64,000 nt of DNA. It comes from Variovorax sp. N23. GTDB lineage: Bacteria; Pseudomonadota; Gammaproteobacteria; Burkholderiales; Burkholderiaceae_C. Under the pieces are notes generated by a model. The model worked only from the letters and a program-made list of their open reading frames with translations, was not told where the DNA came from and made no database searches. A program made the translations under genes and the position numbers. The first letter of the stretch is position 1. Every line of letters begins with the position of its first letter. The stretch covers positions 1-64,000 of the forward strand of contig NZ_JAOOPY010000016.1 in the NCBI RefSeq assembly GCF_025486315.1, given 5' to 3'. This document shows positions 26,058-35,933 of this stretch, one piece after another.

Positions 26058-27242
26058 TCAGTCGGCGCCCAGGCCGACCGGATTCGGCTGGCGCTTCTCG
26101 ACCGCGTGGCGCAGAAGGGCCGCGCTGCGGAAAATCCCGTGCGCGAACTTGCCGTAGGGGAGCGTGGCGAAGAGCGCCATCACGACGCCCAGGTGCAGGC
26201 ACAGCAGCAGCGCCAGCGCCGGCGTACCGCGCCCGAGCCAGAGCGCCAGGCCGCTGGCGCTGGCGAGAAACAGCAGCGCGATGAAACCGAGGTCCATCGG
26301 CTTCTGGGCCACGTCGCCGTGCAGCGGATGACGCCGGCGGTTCAGTCGCCACAGGCCGGCCGTACCGACCATCAGGCTGACACCGCCGGCCACGCCCAGC
26401 AGCTTCGGCAGGCTCGGCCATTCGTAGGGCGCCTGCCAGCCGAGCAGGTAGTGGTAGAGCGTCGCCACGCAGGTGGCCGCGAAGCACAACAGGAAGCCGT
26501 AGAAGGTGAGGTGATGGAAGCGCCGGCGCGACAGGGTGTAGGCGTCGTCCTCGTTGTGGCAGCCCTCGCCGTGGCCGCCGTCGAGGTACTTCAGGCGCAG
26601 CACGGCATCGGCGGCCTCGACCGCGGCCGGCGCCCGCAGCGGCGCCCCGCTGGTGGCCGGCGTGATCTCGCGCCAGAAGCGGGTCACGCCCTTGCCCAGC
26701 GCGAAGACCACGAAGCCGAACACCGGCGCGAACAGGCCGACCAGCAGCCCGTGCGGGAACAGCCGGTAGAAATTGCCCTCGAGTCGGCCACCCCACAGCG
26801 TCCCGTTGAGCGCCACCGCCAACAGCAGGAACAGCGCCAGCCCGGCCGCCAGGGCCAGCGACAGCGTCAGTCCGTTGCGCCGGTACAAGCGGCCCAGGGC
26901 CGGCGGCCAGGCGTAGTCGGCATAGGTCTGGCCGCGCACCTCGGCCATCGCCTTGGGCACATTGACGGCGAACTCGTGCGGCGGCGCGTACTGGCAGGCA
27001 TGCAGACAGGCGCCGCAGTTGTGGCAGAGGTTGGCCAGGTAGTGGATGTCGGCGCGGCCGAACTCGAGCCGCCGCGTCATCGCCGGGAAGACGGCGCAGA
27101 AGCCCTCGCAGTAGCGGCAGGCATTGCAGATCTGCATCTGGCGGCCGACCTCGGCCTCGCTCGCGCTCAGGATCGGAATCACGCGCCGCTCGCCGGACGC
27201 GAGCGAGACCGCCTCGCGGGTCAGGGCCTCAAGCTGCCGCAT
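26058..27242 (-). CDS. tcuB: Tricarballylate utilisation protein B
   Basis: A 394-residue membrane electron carrier that reoxidises the FADH2 of TcuA. Its N-terminus has two ferredoxin-like clusters ([15 protein letters not shown] near residue 39 and [14 protein letters not shown] near 73). The remaining 300 residues hold about six spans with histidines, typical of a b-type cytochrome/quinone domain. It overlaps the end of tcuA by 14 bases, showing tight coupling. Substrate flow runs from tricarballylate to cis-aconitate to the quinone pool. Confidence 0.9.
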   Translation of the reverse strand: MRQLEALTREAVSLASGERRVIPILSASEAEVGRQMQICNACRYCEGFCAVFPAMTRRLEFGRADIHYLANLCHNCGACLHACQYAPPHEFAVNVPKAMAEVRGQTYADYAWPPALGRLYRRNGLTLSLALAAGLALFLLLAVALNGTLWGGRLEGNFYRLFPHGLLVGLFAPVFGFVVFALGKGVTRFWREITPATSGAPLRAPAAVEAADAVLRLKYLDGGHGEGCHNEDDAYTLSRRRFHHLTFYGFLLCFAATCVATLYHYLLGWQAPYEWPSLPKLLGVAGGVSLMVGTAGLWRLNRRRHPLHGDVAQKPMDLGFIALLFLASASGLALWLGRGTPALALLLCLHLGVVMALFATLPYGKFAHGIFRSAALLRHAVEKRQPNPVGLGAD

Positions 27243-28635
27243 GGTCGAACTCCTTGCTGGCGGCCCGGGCCGCCCGGCTGCCCGCGATACGGCCGAAGGC
27301 GGTGCCGATGGCCATGCCGACCCCGGCCGTGTAGCCCTTGCCGAGCACGTTGCCGGCCATCATCTCGCCGGCCACAAACAGGTTCGGGCTCGGGCGGCCG
27401 CCGAAGTGCACGGCGGAATCCTCGTTCACCCGCAGGCCCAGGTAGGTGAAGGTGATGCCGGGGCGCAGCGCATAGCCGTAGTACGGCGGCGTGTCGATCG
27501 GCCGGGCCCAATGCGTCTTGGCCGGCGCCAGACCTTCCGTGTGGCAGTCGTCCAGCGTCGTATGGTCGAAACGGCCGACGCGGCAGGCCGCGTTGTAGGC
27601 GCTCAGGGTCTCGACGAAGGCGCCTTCGGGCAGCCCCAGCTTGCGCGCGAGTTCCGGCAGCGTGTCGGCCATGGTGCCGGGGAACACCGGCGGCATGAAG
27701 CGCCCGATCGCCTTGCGGTCGATGATCGAGTAGCCGATCTGGCCCGGCTGTTGCGCGACCAGCCGGCCCCAGATCGCATAGCGCTTGGGCCAGAAGTCCT
27801 CGCCCTCGTCATAGAAGCGCCGGGCGTCCCGGTTGACGACCACCCCCAGCGAGACGCAGTCGATGCGGGTGCAGATGCCGCCGTCGTACAGCGGCGCCCG
27901 GGCATCGATCGCCACCATGTGGGCCTGCGTCGGGTCGCCGACCGAATCGGCCCCGGCATCGATCAGGGCCTTGAGCAGCACCCCCTGATTGAAGCGGGTG
28001 CCGCGGATCAGGAAATTGTCGGCCGGCCGCTCGCCGCGCTCGTTCTCGCCCCAGGCCTGGCTGAGCCACTCGCGGTTCGACTCGAAGCCGCCGGCCGCGA
28101 GCACGCAGGCGCGCGCCTCGATGCGCTCGCCGCCCGCCGTGCAGGCGGCCACGAAGCGGTCGCCATCGAGCTCGACCGACATGATCGGCGTGTCGTAGCG
28201 GACCCGCACCCCGAGCGCCTCGGCACTCCGGAAATAAGCGTTCACGAGCGCCTTGCCGCCACCCATGAAAAAAGCGTTGGTGCGTGCGACGTGCAGCGCG
28301 CCCGACAACGGCGGCTGGAAGTGCACGCCGTGGCGGCGCATCCAGTCGCGGCAGGTCGACGACGCACGGATCGCGATGCGCGCGAGGTGCTCGTCGGTCA
28401 GGCCACCGGTCACCTTCAACAGGTCCTGCCAGTACTCCTCTTCGGGATAGGCGTCGACCAGCACGTCCTGCGGCGCATCGTGCATGCATCGCAGGTTGCG
28501 GGTGTGCTGGGAATTGCCGCCGCGCCATTCGCGCGGCGAGGCCTCGACCAGCAGCACGCTGGCGCCGGCCTCGCGCGCCATCAGCGCGGCGCACAGCGCG
28601 GCGTTGCCGCCGCCGACGACCAGGACGTCGATCAT
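27229..28635 (-). CDS. tcuA: FAD-dependent tricarballylate dehydrogenase
   Basis: A 468-residue flavoprotein of the succinate dehydrogenase/fumarate reductase/tricarballylate dehydrogenase family. The N-terminal [20 protein letters not shown] binds FAD; it is followed by [19 protein letters not shown], and near residue 430 comes [20 protein letters not shown]. It oxidises tricarballylate to cis-aconitate and hands electrons to TcuB. Its start is 78 bases downstream of the LysR-type gene's stop, so the regulator and operon are co-oriented. Confidence 0.9.
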   Translation of the reverse strand: MIDVLVVGGGNAALCAALMAREAGASVLLVEASPREWRGGNSQHTRNLRCMHDAPQDVLVDAYPEEEYWQDLLKVTGGLTDEHLARIAIRASSTCRDWMRRHGVHFQPPLSGALHVARTNAFFMGGGKALVNAYFRSAEALGVRVRYDTPIMSVELDGDRFVAACTAGGERIEARACVLAAGGFESNREWLSQAWGENERGERPADNFLIRGTRFNQGVLLKALIDAGADSVGDPTQAHMVAIDARAPLYDGGICTRIDCVSLGVVVNRDARRFYDEGEDFWPKRYAIWGRLVAQQPGQIGYSIIDRKAIGRFMPPVFPGTMADTLPELARKLGLPEGAFVETLSAYNAACRVGRFDHTTLDDCHTEGLAPAKTHWARPIDTPPYYGYALRPGITFTYLGLRVNEDSAVHFGGRPSPNLFVAGEMMAGNVLGKGYTAGVGMAIGTAFGRIAGSRAARAASKEFDHAAA

Positions 28636-28713
28636 TCAGTTGTCTCCTCGTGGTGGAGGGCAACTGTAGGCAGGCAGGTCGGCGGGCGACAGTGCGCCCC
28701 AGGCGAGAGGTCT

Positions 28714-29640
28714 TCAGTTTTCGTGAAGGGTGGCGCCGGCCCAGCGGCCTTCGCGCACCAGCCGGCGCGCCGTGTCGGCCAGCACCACCCGGGCGGCCAG
28801 CGCCGCCGGCGACAGCTCGTCGTCCGACAGGCTGGCCAGCAGGTTGCGGCGGCCGACCTGGGCATCGGCGATGCGCACCTGCATCAGGCCGGCAGCCCCC
28901 AGGCGAGCGGTCGCCGCGCCCGGCTGGATGGTCGCGCCCTGCCCCGCACGCACCGCGTCCATCAGCAGCGCCAGGCCGTCGATCTCGGCCACGACGCGGG
29001 GCTCGACGCGGGCCCGGGCGAAGGCCGCGGCCAGCGTCGCGCGCAGCCCATGCGAGGCGCTCGGCAGGATCAACGGCAGCGCCCCCAGCCGTGCGATGCG
29101 CACCTGGCGGCCTGCGGGCAGGCCCGGCAGGTCGTCCCGGCCGATCACGAACAGCTTCTCGTCGAGCAAGGGCAGCACGCTCCAGCGCCGTGCGGCATCG
29201 GCCTGGAACAGCACCGCGAGGTCGAGCTGGCGCCCGTTGAGCATGGTCGCCAGATGGCCCGAAAGGGCCTCCACCAGGTGCAGCCTGACCTCGGGATAGC
29301 GTTCGGCCATGGCCTGGATCAGCGGCACACCGAGCACCGCCGAGGTGGTCGACGGCAGGCCGATGCTCACATGGCCCGCGAGCCGTGCCTGCTGCGCCGC
29401 CCGCACCGCCTCGTCGGCGTGGCGCAAGGTGAGCTGGGCCTGCTGCAGGAAGGCCAGGCCGGCATCGGTCGGCGTCACGCCGGTCGAACTGCGCTGCAGC
29501 AGGCGCGTCGACAGCTCGCTCTCGAGACGGCTGATCTGCTGGCTCAGCGCCGAGGTGGCCAGGTCGAGCTCGAGCGCGGCGCGCCCCATGCTGCGCAATT
29601 CGCAGGTCTTGACGAAGTAGCGCAGTTGCCTCAGTTCCAT
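28714..29640 (-). CDS. LysR family regulator, probably of the tcu operon
   Basis: A 308-residue LysR-type protein with an HTH beginning MELRQLRYFVKTCELRSMGR and an effector domain near residues 90-290 (HVSIGLPSTTSAVLGVPLIQ). In enteric bacteria TcuR, also of this type, controls tcuABC and often lies next to it, so the position supports that role here. Unusually it is transcribed in the same direction as the operon rather than divergently. The inducer is expected to be tricarballylate or an aconitate. Confidence 0.8.
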   Translation of the reverse strand: MELRQLRYFVKTCELRSMGRAALELDLATSALSQQISRLESELSTRLLQRSSTGVTPTDAGLAFLQQAQLTLRHADEAVRAAQQARLAGHVSIGLPSTTSAVLGVPLIQAMAERYPEVRLHLVEALSGHLATMLNGRQLDLAVLFQADAARRWSVLPLLDEKLFVIGRDDLPGLPAGRQVRIARLGALPLILPSASHGLRATLAAAFARARVEPRVVAEIDGLALLMDAVRAGQGATIQPGAATARLGAAGLMQVRIADAQVGRRNLLASLSDDELSPAALAARVVLADTARRLVREGRWAGATLHEN

Positions 29641-29703
29641 CGCTGCTTCAGCGGGCGGTGCGCTGCCCGGAGGCGGTCGCCGCGAAGGCGCGCACGGCCG
29701 CCC

Positions 29704-30486
29704 TCACTGCATGAACCAGCCGTGGCTCACCACCAGCGACTGGCCGGTCAGCGCGTTGGTCGGGAAGGCGGCGAACAGCAGCGCCACGCGGGCCACGTCG
29801 TCGACCGTGGTGAATTCGCCGTCGACCGTCTCCTTGAGCATCACGTTCCTGATGACCTCCTCCTCGGTGATGCCGAGGGTCTTGGCCTGCTCGGGGATCT
29901 GCTTGTCGACCAGCGGCGTGCGCACGAAGCCGGGGCAGATCACGTTGGCGCGCACGCCGTGCTTGGCGCCCTCCTTGGCCACCGTCTTGGCCAGGCCGAT
30001 GAGGCCGTGCTTGGCCGTCACGTAAGGCGCCTTCAGCAGCGACGCTTCCTTGGAGTGCACCGAGCCCATGTAGATCACGCTGCCGCCGCGGCCCTGCGCG
30101 TACATGTGCTTGAGGCAGGCCTTGGTCGTGAGGAAAGCGCCGTCGAGGTGGATGGCGAGCATCTTCTTCCAGTCGGCGAAGCTGAATTCCTCCACCGGAT
30201 GGACGATCTGGATGCCGGCGTTGCTCACCAGGATGTCGATGCCGCCGAAGGCCTTGGCCGCCTCTTCGACGGCCGCGTCGACCTGGTCCTCGCTGGTCAC
30301 GTCGACCGCCACGCCGATGGCCTGCGCGCCCTGGGCCTGAAGCTCGGCCGCCGTGGCGTCGGCCGCGGCCTTGTTGAGGTCGGCGATGACGATCTTCGCG
30401 CCCTCCTGCGCGAACAGCAGCGCGATTTCCTTGCCGATGCCGCTGGCCGAGCCGGTGATGAAGGCGACCTTGTCCTTGAGTTGCAT
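29704..30486 (-). CDS. 3-Hydroxybutyrate dehydrogenase (SDR)
   Basis: A 260-residue SDR of the 3-hydroxybutyrate dehydrogenase class. It contains [19 protein letters not shown] near residue 10, [14 protein letters not shown] near 90, catalytic Tyr/Lys in PYVTAKHG near 157 and a C-terminal [15 protein letters not shown]. It interconverts (R)-3-hydroxybutyrate and acetoacetate with NAD. It lies 100 bases after a patatin gene on the same strand, a pairing that fits polyhydroxybutyrate turnover: lipase-like release, then oxidation. The bdhA name is plausible but not assured. Confidence 0.9.
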   Translation of the reverse strand: MQLKDKVAFITGSASGIGKEIALLFAQEGAKIVIADLNKAAADATAAELQAQGAQAIGVAVDVTSEDQVDAAVEEAAKAFGGIDILVSNAGIQIVHPVEEFSFADWKKMLAIHLDGAFLTTKACLKHMYAQGRGGSVIYMGSVHSKEASLLKAPYVTAKHGLIGLAKTVAKEGAKHGVRANVICPGFVRTPLVDKQIPEQAKTLGITEEEVIRNVMLKETVDGEFTTVDDVARVALLFAAFPTNALTGQSLVVSHGWFMQ

Positions 30487-30586
30487 GGGATGTCCTGGTT
30501 GACGTGAAAAGAGGGTGGCAGGCGTGCAAGCCGCGTGCCGGGGACGAGAAAGCCTACGCGGGCCGCCTTTGGCGAAGCTGACCGGT

Positions 30587-31795
30587 TCAGCGCGCCGCGC
30601 GCACGGCCGGGAGCTGGAGCGGACGGCGCACGCGGTGCGCGTTCGGTTCGGTCAGGTCGAAGGTGGTGACGCCGTTGACCTGCGAGGCCTCCTGCAGCAG
30701 TTCCGGGTGGTCCAGCGTGTTGCGGATGTCGCGCAGGCCGGCCTCCCAGTGGTCCTCGACCGAGGCGCGCGAGAACTCGTAGTCCTTCGACTCCAGCTCG
30801 TGGGGCTTGTCGCGGTAGATCAGGTGGACGATCTCGATCGGCTGGTGCGTCAGCTCCGCGCAGATGGCGGCCACCGCCGGGTCCTTGCGCAGGCGCTCCG
30901 GCATCTTGGCCATCAGGTCGGCAATGGCCTGCTGCAGGTTCATGTTGGCGGCCATCGCATCGGTGTTCATCCGGGTGCGGCTCGAATAGGTGATGTCCTT
31001 CTGCCGCTCCATCGCCTCGGCCATGGTGCGCGGCATGTCGCCGTGGGCACTGAAGAGGTCGACCTGCAGCACCATCATCGGCTCGGTGCGCGGATGGGTG
31101 TCGAGCACGTACTGCAGCGGCGTGTTCGACACGATGCCGCCGTCCCAGTAGTCCTCGCCGTCGATGTGCACCGGCGCGAAGCCCGGCGGCAGCGCACCGC
31201 TGGCCATGATGTGCTCGGGCCCGATGCGCTGCACCGTGTTGTCGAAGTAGACCGAGTTGCCGCTGCGCACGTTGACCGCGCCCACGCTGAAGCGGATGCC
31301 GCCGTCGTTGATGCGGTCGAAGTCGACCAGCCGCTCGAGCGTGGCCTGCAGCGGCGCCGTGTCGTAGTAGCTGAGCACCGGCGCCGCGCCGCCCAGCAGC
31401 AGCGCGGGGGAGCGACGCGGCTCGAAGAAGCCGGGGACGCCGAACAGCGAGGCGGCGCCGGCGCTCCACTGGTTGCGCCAGGTGCGCTCGCCGGCCCACT
31501 CGGGCAGGCGCTGCGCCGGAGCGGACGACACCAGGTGCCAGAACTCCTTGAGCCGCTCGACGCGCTTGTCCGGCGGGTTGCCGGCGATGAGCGCGGCGTT
31601 GACCGCGCCGATCGACACGCCCGCCACCCAGTCGAGCTGCTTGTGCTTTTCGGTGACGCCGGCGTAGACGCCGGCCTGGTAGGCACCGAGTGCGCCGCCG
31701 CCCTGCAGCACGAGCGCACGGCGCGCCTTCGTGATGTCCAGGCGCGCGGCCGATCGGCGGGTCTTGGGGCGGGGGGCGGTGGTCATGCCTGACAT
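30587..31795 (-). CDS. Patatin-like phospholipase (DUF3734 type)
   Basis: A 402-residue patatin-fold hydrolase. The oxyanion loop is [17 protein letters not shown] (near residue 31), the nucleophile elbow [14 protein letters not shown] (Ser near 61) and the Asp of the dyad is in [11 protein letters not shown] (near 219). The C-terminal 100 residues contain the DUF3734 segment. It probably hydrolyses lipids or PHB granule-associated esters inside the cell. Starts at 31795 (MSGMTT) and 31786 (MTTAPR) are both possible. It is 39 bases from the divergent DUF924 gene. Confidence 0.9.
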   Translation of the reverse strand: MSGMTTAPRPKTRRSAARLDITKARRALVLQGGGALGAYQAGVYAGVTEKHKQLDWVAGVSIGAVNAALIAGNPPDKRVERLKEFWHLVSSAPAQRLPEWAGERTWRNQWSAGAASLFGVPGFFEPRRSPALLLGGAAPVLSYYDTAPLQATLERLVDFDRINDGGIRFSVGAVNVRSGNSVYFDNTVQRIGPEHIMASGALPPGFAPVHIDGEDYWDGGIVSNTPLQYVLDTHPRTEPMMVLQVDLFSAHGDMPRTMAEAMERQKDITYSSRTRMNTDAMAANMNLQQAIADLMAKMPERLRKDPAVAAICAELTHQPIEIVHLIYRDKPHELESKDYEFSRASVEDHWEAGLRDIRNTLDHPELLQEASQVNGVTTFDLTEPNAHRVRRPLQLPAVRAAR

Positions 31796-31834
31796 TGGAC
31801 ACCAACCCGCGCGCCGATGGCATCATCCCGTCGC

Positions 31835-32377
31835 ATGAGTGCCTTGCCTTCCCACCCGGAGATCATCCGCTTCTGGCGCGACGCCGGCCCGCAACGCTGG
31901 TTCAGGAAAGACCCGGCCTTCGACGCCGACTTCAAGGCGCGCTTCGAGGCGGCGCACCACGCGGCCGCGACCGGCGCGCTCGACCACTGGGCAGCGACGC
32001 CCGACGGCGCGCTGGCACTGATGATCCTGCTCGACCAATTGCCGCGCAACGCCTGGCGCGGCAGCGGCCACATGGTCGCGACCGACGGCAAGGCGCTGGC
32101 CGTGGCCCGTGCCGCCATCGATGCCGGCTTCGACCGCCGGGTCGACGAGCCGCTGCGCGCCTTCTTCTACCTGCCCTTCATGCATTCGGAGTCGCCGGCC
32201 GACCAGGAGCGCTGCGTCGAACTCTGCGCCGACCTGCCCGACAACCTGCGCTTCGCGATCCTGCACCGCGACATCATCCTGCGCTTCGGCCGCTTTCCGC
32301 ACCGCAACGCCGCCCTCGGACGCACGACGACGCCAGAGGAACAGCGCTTTCTCGACGAGGGCGGCTTCGCGGGTTAA
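31835..32377 (+). CDS. DUF924 family protein
   Basis: A 180-residue all-helical DUF924 member. It contains IIRFWRDAGPQRWFRKDPAF at residues 9-28, LMILLDQLPRNAWRGSG near 64 and FYLPFMHSESPADQE near 110; these are the family's conserved blocks. Function unknown, with a TPR-like fold. Its stop codon overlaps that of the convergent YihY gene by four bases (TTAA), leaving no terminator room between them. Confidence 0.9.
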   Translation: MSALPSHPEIIRFWRDAGPQRWFRKDPAFDADFKARFEAAHHAAATGALDHWAATPDGALALMILLDQLPRNAWRGSGHMVATDGKALAVARAAIDAGFDRRVDEPLRAFFYLPFMHSESPADQERCVELCADLPDNLRFAILHRDIILRFGRFPHRNAALGRTTTPEEQRFLDEGGFAG

Positions 32378-33273
32378 TCCTTCGTCGCCGGCTGCTGCGG
32401 CACCTGCGCCTGTGGCCGCACCCGCCCGCGCAAGGACCCGTACTGGTGGGCGTAGACCCAGGTGAACTCGGCCCCCAGCAGGAAGATCTGCGCCGAGTAG
32501 TAGACCCACACCAGCACCACGACCAGCGAGCCGGCCGCACCGTAGCCCGAGGCCACGCTGCTCTTGCCGATGTACAGGCCGATCAGGTGCTTGCCGACGG
32601 TGAAGAGCAGCGCCGTGACGCCCGCCCCCACCCACACGTCGCGCCATTCCACCGTCACCCGCGGCATGAGCTTGTAGATCATCGCGAAGATGACGGTGAC
32701 CATGGCGAAGCTGAAGACGAAGTTCACGCCCTGCGCCAGCGCCTCCCAGCCGCCGAAGACCGGCGCCCACCACTTGCCCAGCGCCGCGATGGCCGCGCTC
32801 GCGACCAGCGAGACGATCAGCAGGAAGCCGATGCCCATGATCATGCTGAAGGACAGCAGACGCACCCGCAGCAGGCCGAAGATGCCGCCACCGGTGTCGC
32901 GCGCGGGCGCGCGCCAGATGCGGTCCATCGCGTCCTGCAGCTCGCCGAAGACGGTGGTGGCGCCGACCACCAGCAGCGCCAGGCCGATCAGGGTGGCGAT
33001 GATGCCCTCGCGCGGCTTGTTGACCGCCTCGAGCATGCCCTGCACCGCCAGCGCGCCCTGCGCGCCCATCAGGCCCGAGAGCTGCGCGAAGATTTCACCG
33101 CGCGCGGCCTCCTGGCCGAACACCAGGCCGGCCACCGAGATCACGATCAGCAGCAGCGGCGCCACCGAGAAGACCGTGTAGTAGGCCAGTGCGGCGCCCA
33201 TGCTGGGCGCGTAGTCGCTCTTCCACGAGAGGAAGGTCTGCCTGGAAAGATCGACGAGGGCGCGCAGTTGCAT
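32374..33273 (-). CDS. YihY/BrkB family inner-membrane protein
   Basis: A 299-residue membrane protein with about six spans. It has the family's SYAPSMGAALAYYTVFSVAP-like opening near residues 20-40 (here SDYAPSMGAALAYYT) and FIGLYIGKSSVASGYGAAGS-like conserved segment near 230-248. Members were once called ribonuclease BN or BrkB; transport or envelope function is suspected, not shown. The start at 33273 begins MQLRALVDLSRQTF. It is divergent from the chromate-transporter pair, with 111 bases between start codons. Confidence 0.9.
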   Translation of the reverse strand: MQLRALVDLSRQTFLSWKSDYAPSMGAALAYYTVFSVAPLLLIVISVAGLVFGQEAARGEIFAQLSGLMGAQGALAVQGMLEAVNKPREGIIATLIGLALLVVGATTVFGELQDAMDRIWRAPARDTGGGIFGLLRVRLLSFSMIMGIGFLLIVSLVASAAIAALGKWWAPVFGGWEALAQGVNFVFSFAMVTVIFAMIYKLMPRVTVEWRDVWVGAGVTALLFTVGKHLIGLYIGKSSVASGYGAAGSLVVVLVWVYYSAQIFLLGAEFTWVYAHQYGSLRGRVRPQAQVPQQPATKD

Positions 33274-33384
33274 GCGCCAAGTGTCGCTGCGTGCGGGTCG
33301 GGCGCATGTCGGCGCACTGCGACACTTGCCGCCGACGGCAGGCTCGCCAGCGCGGCACGCCGTGGCCGCCATAATCGTTGGCCT

Positions 33385-33999
33385 ATGCAGCTGCACGTCA
33401 CGGACGCCGCCACCTCCCCGGCCGCCCACCGCCCCCGCCCGCAATCGCCCCGCGATCTCTTCCTCTCCTTCACCTGGCTGGCCCTGCAGGGCTTCGGCGG
33501 CGTGCTGGCCATCGTGCAGCGCGAGCTCGTCGAGAAGAAGAAATGGCTCACGCCCGAGGAATTCCTGGAGGACTGGGCGGTGGCCCAGGTGCTGCCGGGG
33601 CCCAACGTGATCAACCTGTCGGTGATGATCGGCGACCGCTACTTCGGCCTGCGCGGCGCCGCGGCGGCGCTGGCCGGCATGCTGACGGTGCCACTGGTCG
33701 TGATCCTCGCGCTGGCGGTGCTCTACGCCCACTTCGCCGCGAATCCGCAGGTGGCGGGCGCGCTGCGCGGCATGGGCGCGGTGGCGGCCGGGCTCATCGC
33801 CGCCACCGGCATCAAGCTGCTGCCGGCGCTGCGGCGGCATCCGCTCGGCTTCGGTCTCTGCCTGGGGTTCGTGGCCGCGGTCTTCGCCGCCATCGCCTGG
33901 CTGCGCGTTCCGCTGGGCTGGGTGCTGGTCGTGGTGGGCGGCGTGGCCTGCGGCGAAACCTGGCGGCGGCTGCGGCCGGCGAAAGGCCCCGCGCCATGA
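33385..33999 (+). CDS. chrA: Chromate transporter, first half (short CHR protein)
   Basis: A 204-residue short-chain CHR protein with a single CHR domain. The signature is FLSFTWLALQGFGGVLAIVQ near residues 27-46 and VAQVLPGPNVINLSVMIGDR near 70. Short CHR proteins come in pairs that together equal a long two-domain ChrA. The second half begins at 33996 with an ATGA overlap. They export chromate or related oxyanions. CATAAT at 33370-33375 could be the -10. The first half keeps the N-terminal type motif. Confidence 0.85.
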   Translation: MQLHVTDAATSPAAHRPRPQSPRDLFLSFTWLALQGFGGVLAIVQRELVEKKKWLTPEEFLEDWAVAQVLPGPNVINLSVMIGDRYFGLRGAAAALAGMLTVPLVVILALAVLYAHFAANPQVAGALRGMGAVAAGLIAATGIKLLPALRRHPLGFGLCLGFVAAVFAAIAWLRVPLGWVLVVVGGVACGETWRRLRPAKGPAP

Positions 34000-34595
34000 C
34001 CATCACGATGCACTGGCACGACTGGCTGGCGCTGCTCGCGCAGTACCTCATGCTGTCGCTGCTCTCCGTGAGCGGCGCCATCACCACCGTGCCCGACATG
34101 CACCGCTACCTGGTCGACCAGCACCGCTGGCTGACCGAAGCGCAGTTCACCTCGTCGGTCGCCATCGCCCAGGCGGCGCCCGGCCCCAACGTGCTCTTCG
34201 TCGGGCTGATGGGCTGGAACGTCGGGCTCAACGCCGGCGGCGGCATCGGCGCCGGTGTGCACGCCTGGCTGCTCGGCCTGTTCGGCCTGGCCGTGACCAT
34301 GCTCGGCATCCTGGTGCCGAGCACCACCCTCACCTACGTCGCCACCCGCTGGGGCCACCGCAACCGCGAACGGCGCGAGGTGCGCGCCTTCAAGCAGGGC
34401 ATGGCGCCGGTGGTCGTCGGCCTGCTGATCGCGACCGCCTGGGTGCTGGCCGCCGGCAATGTCGCCACCGACGTGCCGGCCTGGCGCCTGTGGCTGCTCA
34501 CCGTCGCGGCCGCCTTCGTCGTCTGGCGCACCCGCGTGCACCTGCTCTGGCTGCTCGGCGCCGGCGCGTTGCTGGGCGCCTTCGGACTCGTCTGA
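33996..34595 (+). CDS. chrA: Chromate transporter, second half (short CHR protein)
   Basis: A 199-residue CHR-domain protein encoded with an ATGA overlap after the first. The signature is YLMLSLLSVSGAITTVPDMH near residues 17-36 and SVAIAQAAPGPNVLFVGLMG near 56. Two homologous short CHR proteins with opposite membrane orientation are thought to form one transporter. It is followed at 16 bases by an aldo/keto reductase gene, which may share the transcript. Confidence 0.85.
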   Translation: MTITMHWHDWLALLAQYLMLSLLSVSGAITTVPDMHRYLVDQHRWLTEAQFTSSVAIAQAAPGPNVLFVGLMGWNVGLNAGGGIGAGVHAWLLGLFGLAVTMLGILVPSTTLTYVATRWGHRNRERREVRAFKQGMAPVVVGLLIATAWVLAAGNVATDVPAWRLWLLTVAAAFVVWRTRVHLLWLLGAGALLGAFGLV

Positions 34596-34611
34596 CTTTT
34601 CAGGACACCCC

Positions 34612-35568
34612 ATGCAACTTCGCGAACTCGGCCGCTCCGGCCTTCAGGTGTCCCCGCTGGCCTTCGGGGGCAACGTCTTCGGATGGACGGTCGACGAGGC
34701 CCAGTCCTTCCGGCTGCTCGATGCCTGGCTCGATGCGGGCTTCAACGTCGTCGACACGGCCGATGTGTACTCCCGCTGGGTGCCCGGCCATGTCGGCGGC
34801 GAGTCGGAAACGATCATCGGCAAGTGGTTCCGCCAGAGCGGCAAGCGCAACCGCGTCGTGCTCGCCACCAAGGTCGGCAAGCCGATGGGCGACGGCAAGG
34901 CGGGCCTGTCGGCGGCCTACATCCGCGCGGCGGTCGATGCGTCGCTGACACGGCTCAAGACCGACCACATCGACCTCTACCAGTCGCACGACGACGATGC
35001 GGGCACGCCGCTCGAAGAGACCTTGGAAGCCTTCGCCGGGCTCATCAAGGCGGGCAAGGTGCGCGCGATCGGCGCGTCGAACTACAGCGCGCCGCGCCTG
35101 GCCGAAGCGCTGGACGTGTCGGAACGCCTGGGCCTGCCGCGCTACGAAAGCCTGCAGCCGCTCTACAACCTCTACGACCGGGCCGTGTTCGAGGACGCGC
35201 TGGCCCCGCTGTGCCTGGAACGCGGCGTGGGCGTGGTCAACTTCTACGCGCTGGCCGCCGGCTTTCTGACCGGCAAGTACCGGAGCGCTGCCGACGCGGG
35301 CAAGAGCGCGCGCGGCGCCAACACCACGAAGACGTACCTGAACGCGCGCGGGCTGCGCATCCTCGCCGCGCTCGACGCGGTGGCGGCCACGTATGGCGCG
35401 ACACCCGCCCAGGTGGCGATCGCCTGGCAGATCGCACAGCCGGCGGTGACGGCGCCGATCGCCAGCGCCACCTCGACCGCGCAGCTCGACGAACTCGCGA
35501 AAGCCGCCATGCTCGAGCTCGACGACGCCTCCATCGCGGCCTTGGAGGCGGCCAGCCGGGAAGCCTGA
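34612..35568 (+). CDS. Aldo/keto reductase
   Basis: A 318-residue (alpha/beta)8 aldo/keto reductase. The catalytic tetrad can be read as Asp/Tyr in NVVDTADVYS (near residue 48), Lys in VVLATKVGKP (near 85) and His in IDLYQSHDDD (near 125). The NADPH-binding C-terminus includes PVTAPIASATSTAQLDELAK-like sequence. It probably reduces small carbonyls or sugars in the cytoplasm. The start is 16 bases after the chromate-transporter gene. Confidence 0.9.
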   Translation: MQLRELGRSGLQVSPLAFGGNVFGWTVDEAQSFRLLDAWLDAGFNVVDTADVYSRWVPGHVGGESETIIGKWFRQSGKRNRVVLATKVGKPMGDGKAGLSAAYIRAAVDASLTRLKTDHIDLYQSHDDDAGTPLEETLEAFAGLIKAGKVRAIGASNYSAPRLAEALDVSERLGLPRYESLQPLYNLYDRAVFEDALAPLCLERGVGVVNFYALAAGFLTGKYRSAADAGKSARGANTTKTYLNARGLRILAALDAVAATYGATPAQVAIAWQIAQPAVTAPIASATSTAQLDELAKAAMLELDDASIAALEAASREA

Positions 35569-35669
35569 CGGTAGGCTCGTTCCGACATGGTTTGGCGCTT
35601 CCGGCGCCTGCCGGTATCGCGCGCGAAGGCCCAGAGTCCGCTCATCCAAGCACTCGGAGAGAGAAAACC

Positions 35670-35840
35670 ATGTCCTTCGCGCTTTACATGATCGGATTCC
35701 TGATCTTCCTCGCCGGGCTCGCCTGGGGGGCCTCGGTCGCCGGGGTCCCGACGCTGTACATCGGCATCGGCACACTCGTCCTGCTGGGCATCGGCATCTT
35801 CAGCGGCGTGGGACGCACGCGCGGGAAGGACCCGTCTTGA
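35670..35840 (+). CDS. Small two-span membrane protein
   Basis: A 56-residue protein, MSFALYMIGFLIFLAGLAWG at the N-terminus and a second hydrophobic stretch (VPTLYIGIGTLVLLGIGIF) with a basic tail GRTRGKDPS. It is preceded by a purine-rich GGAGAGAGAAAA ribosome site and followed 37 bases later by a strong terminator. No family recognised; many genomes encode similar very small membrane proteins. Confidence 0.75.
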   Translation: MSFALYMIGFLIFLAGLAWGASVAGVPTLYIGIGTLVLLGIGIFSGVGRTRGKDPS

Positions 35841-35877
35841 GGCACACCAGCGCCCCTCGCTGACACGGCGCCCGCAA

Positions 35878-35916
35878 AAAAAGCCCGTCCGGTCTGAACC
35901 GGACGGGCTTTTTGCT
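35878..35916. terminator. Bidirectional Rho-independent terminator
   Basis: AAGCCCGTCCGGT (35881-35893) pairs perfectly with ACCGGACGGGCTT (35898-35910) around a CTGA loop. The stem is extended by A:T pairs, with A's before and T's after. It separates the small membrane protein gene from the convergent lipoprotein gene. Confidence 0.92.
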
Positions 35917-35933
35917 GGGCGCTGGACGCGCGC

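Noticed and set aside
27124-30507. 1127-residue open frame antisense to the tcu genes and 3-hydroxybutyrate dehydrogenase
   Set aside because: It crosses several real genes and intergenic regions, with low-complexity Arg/Gly/Ala/Gln content and no domain.
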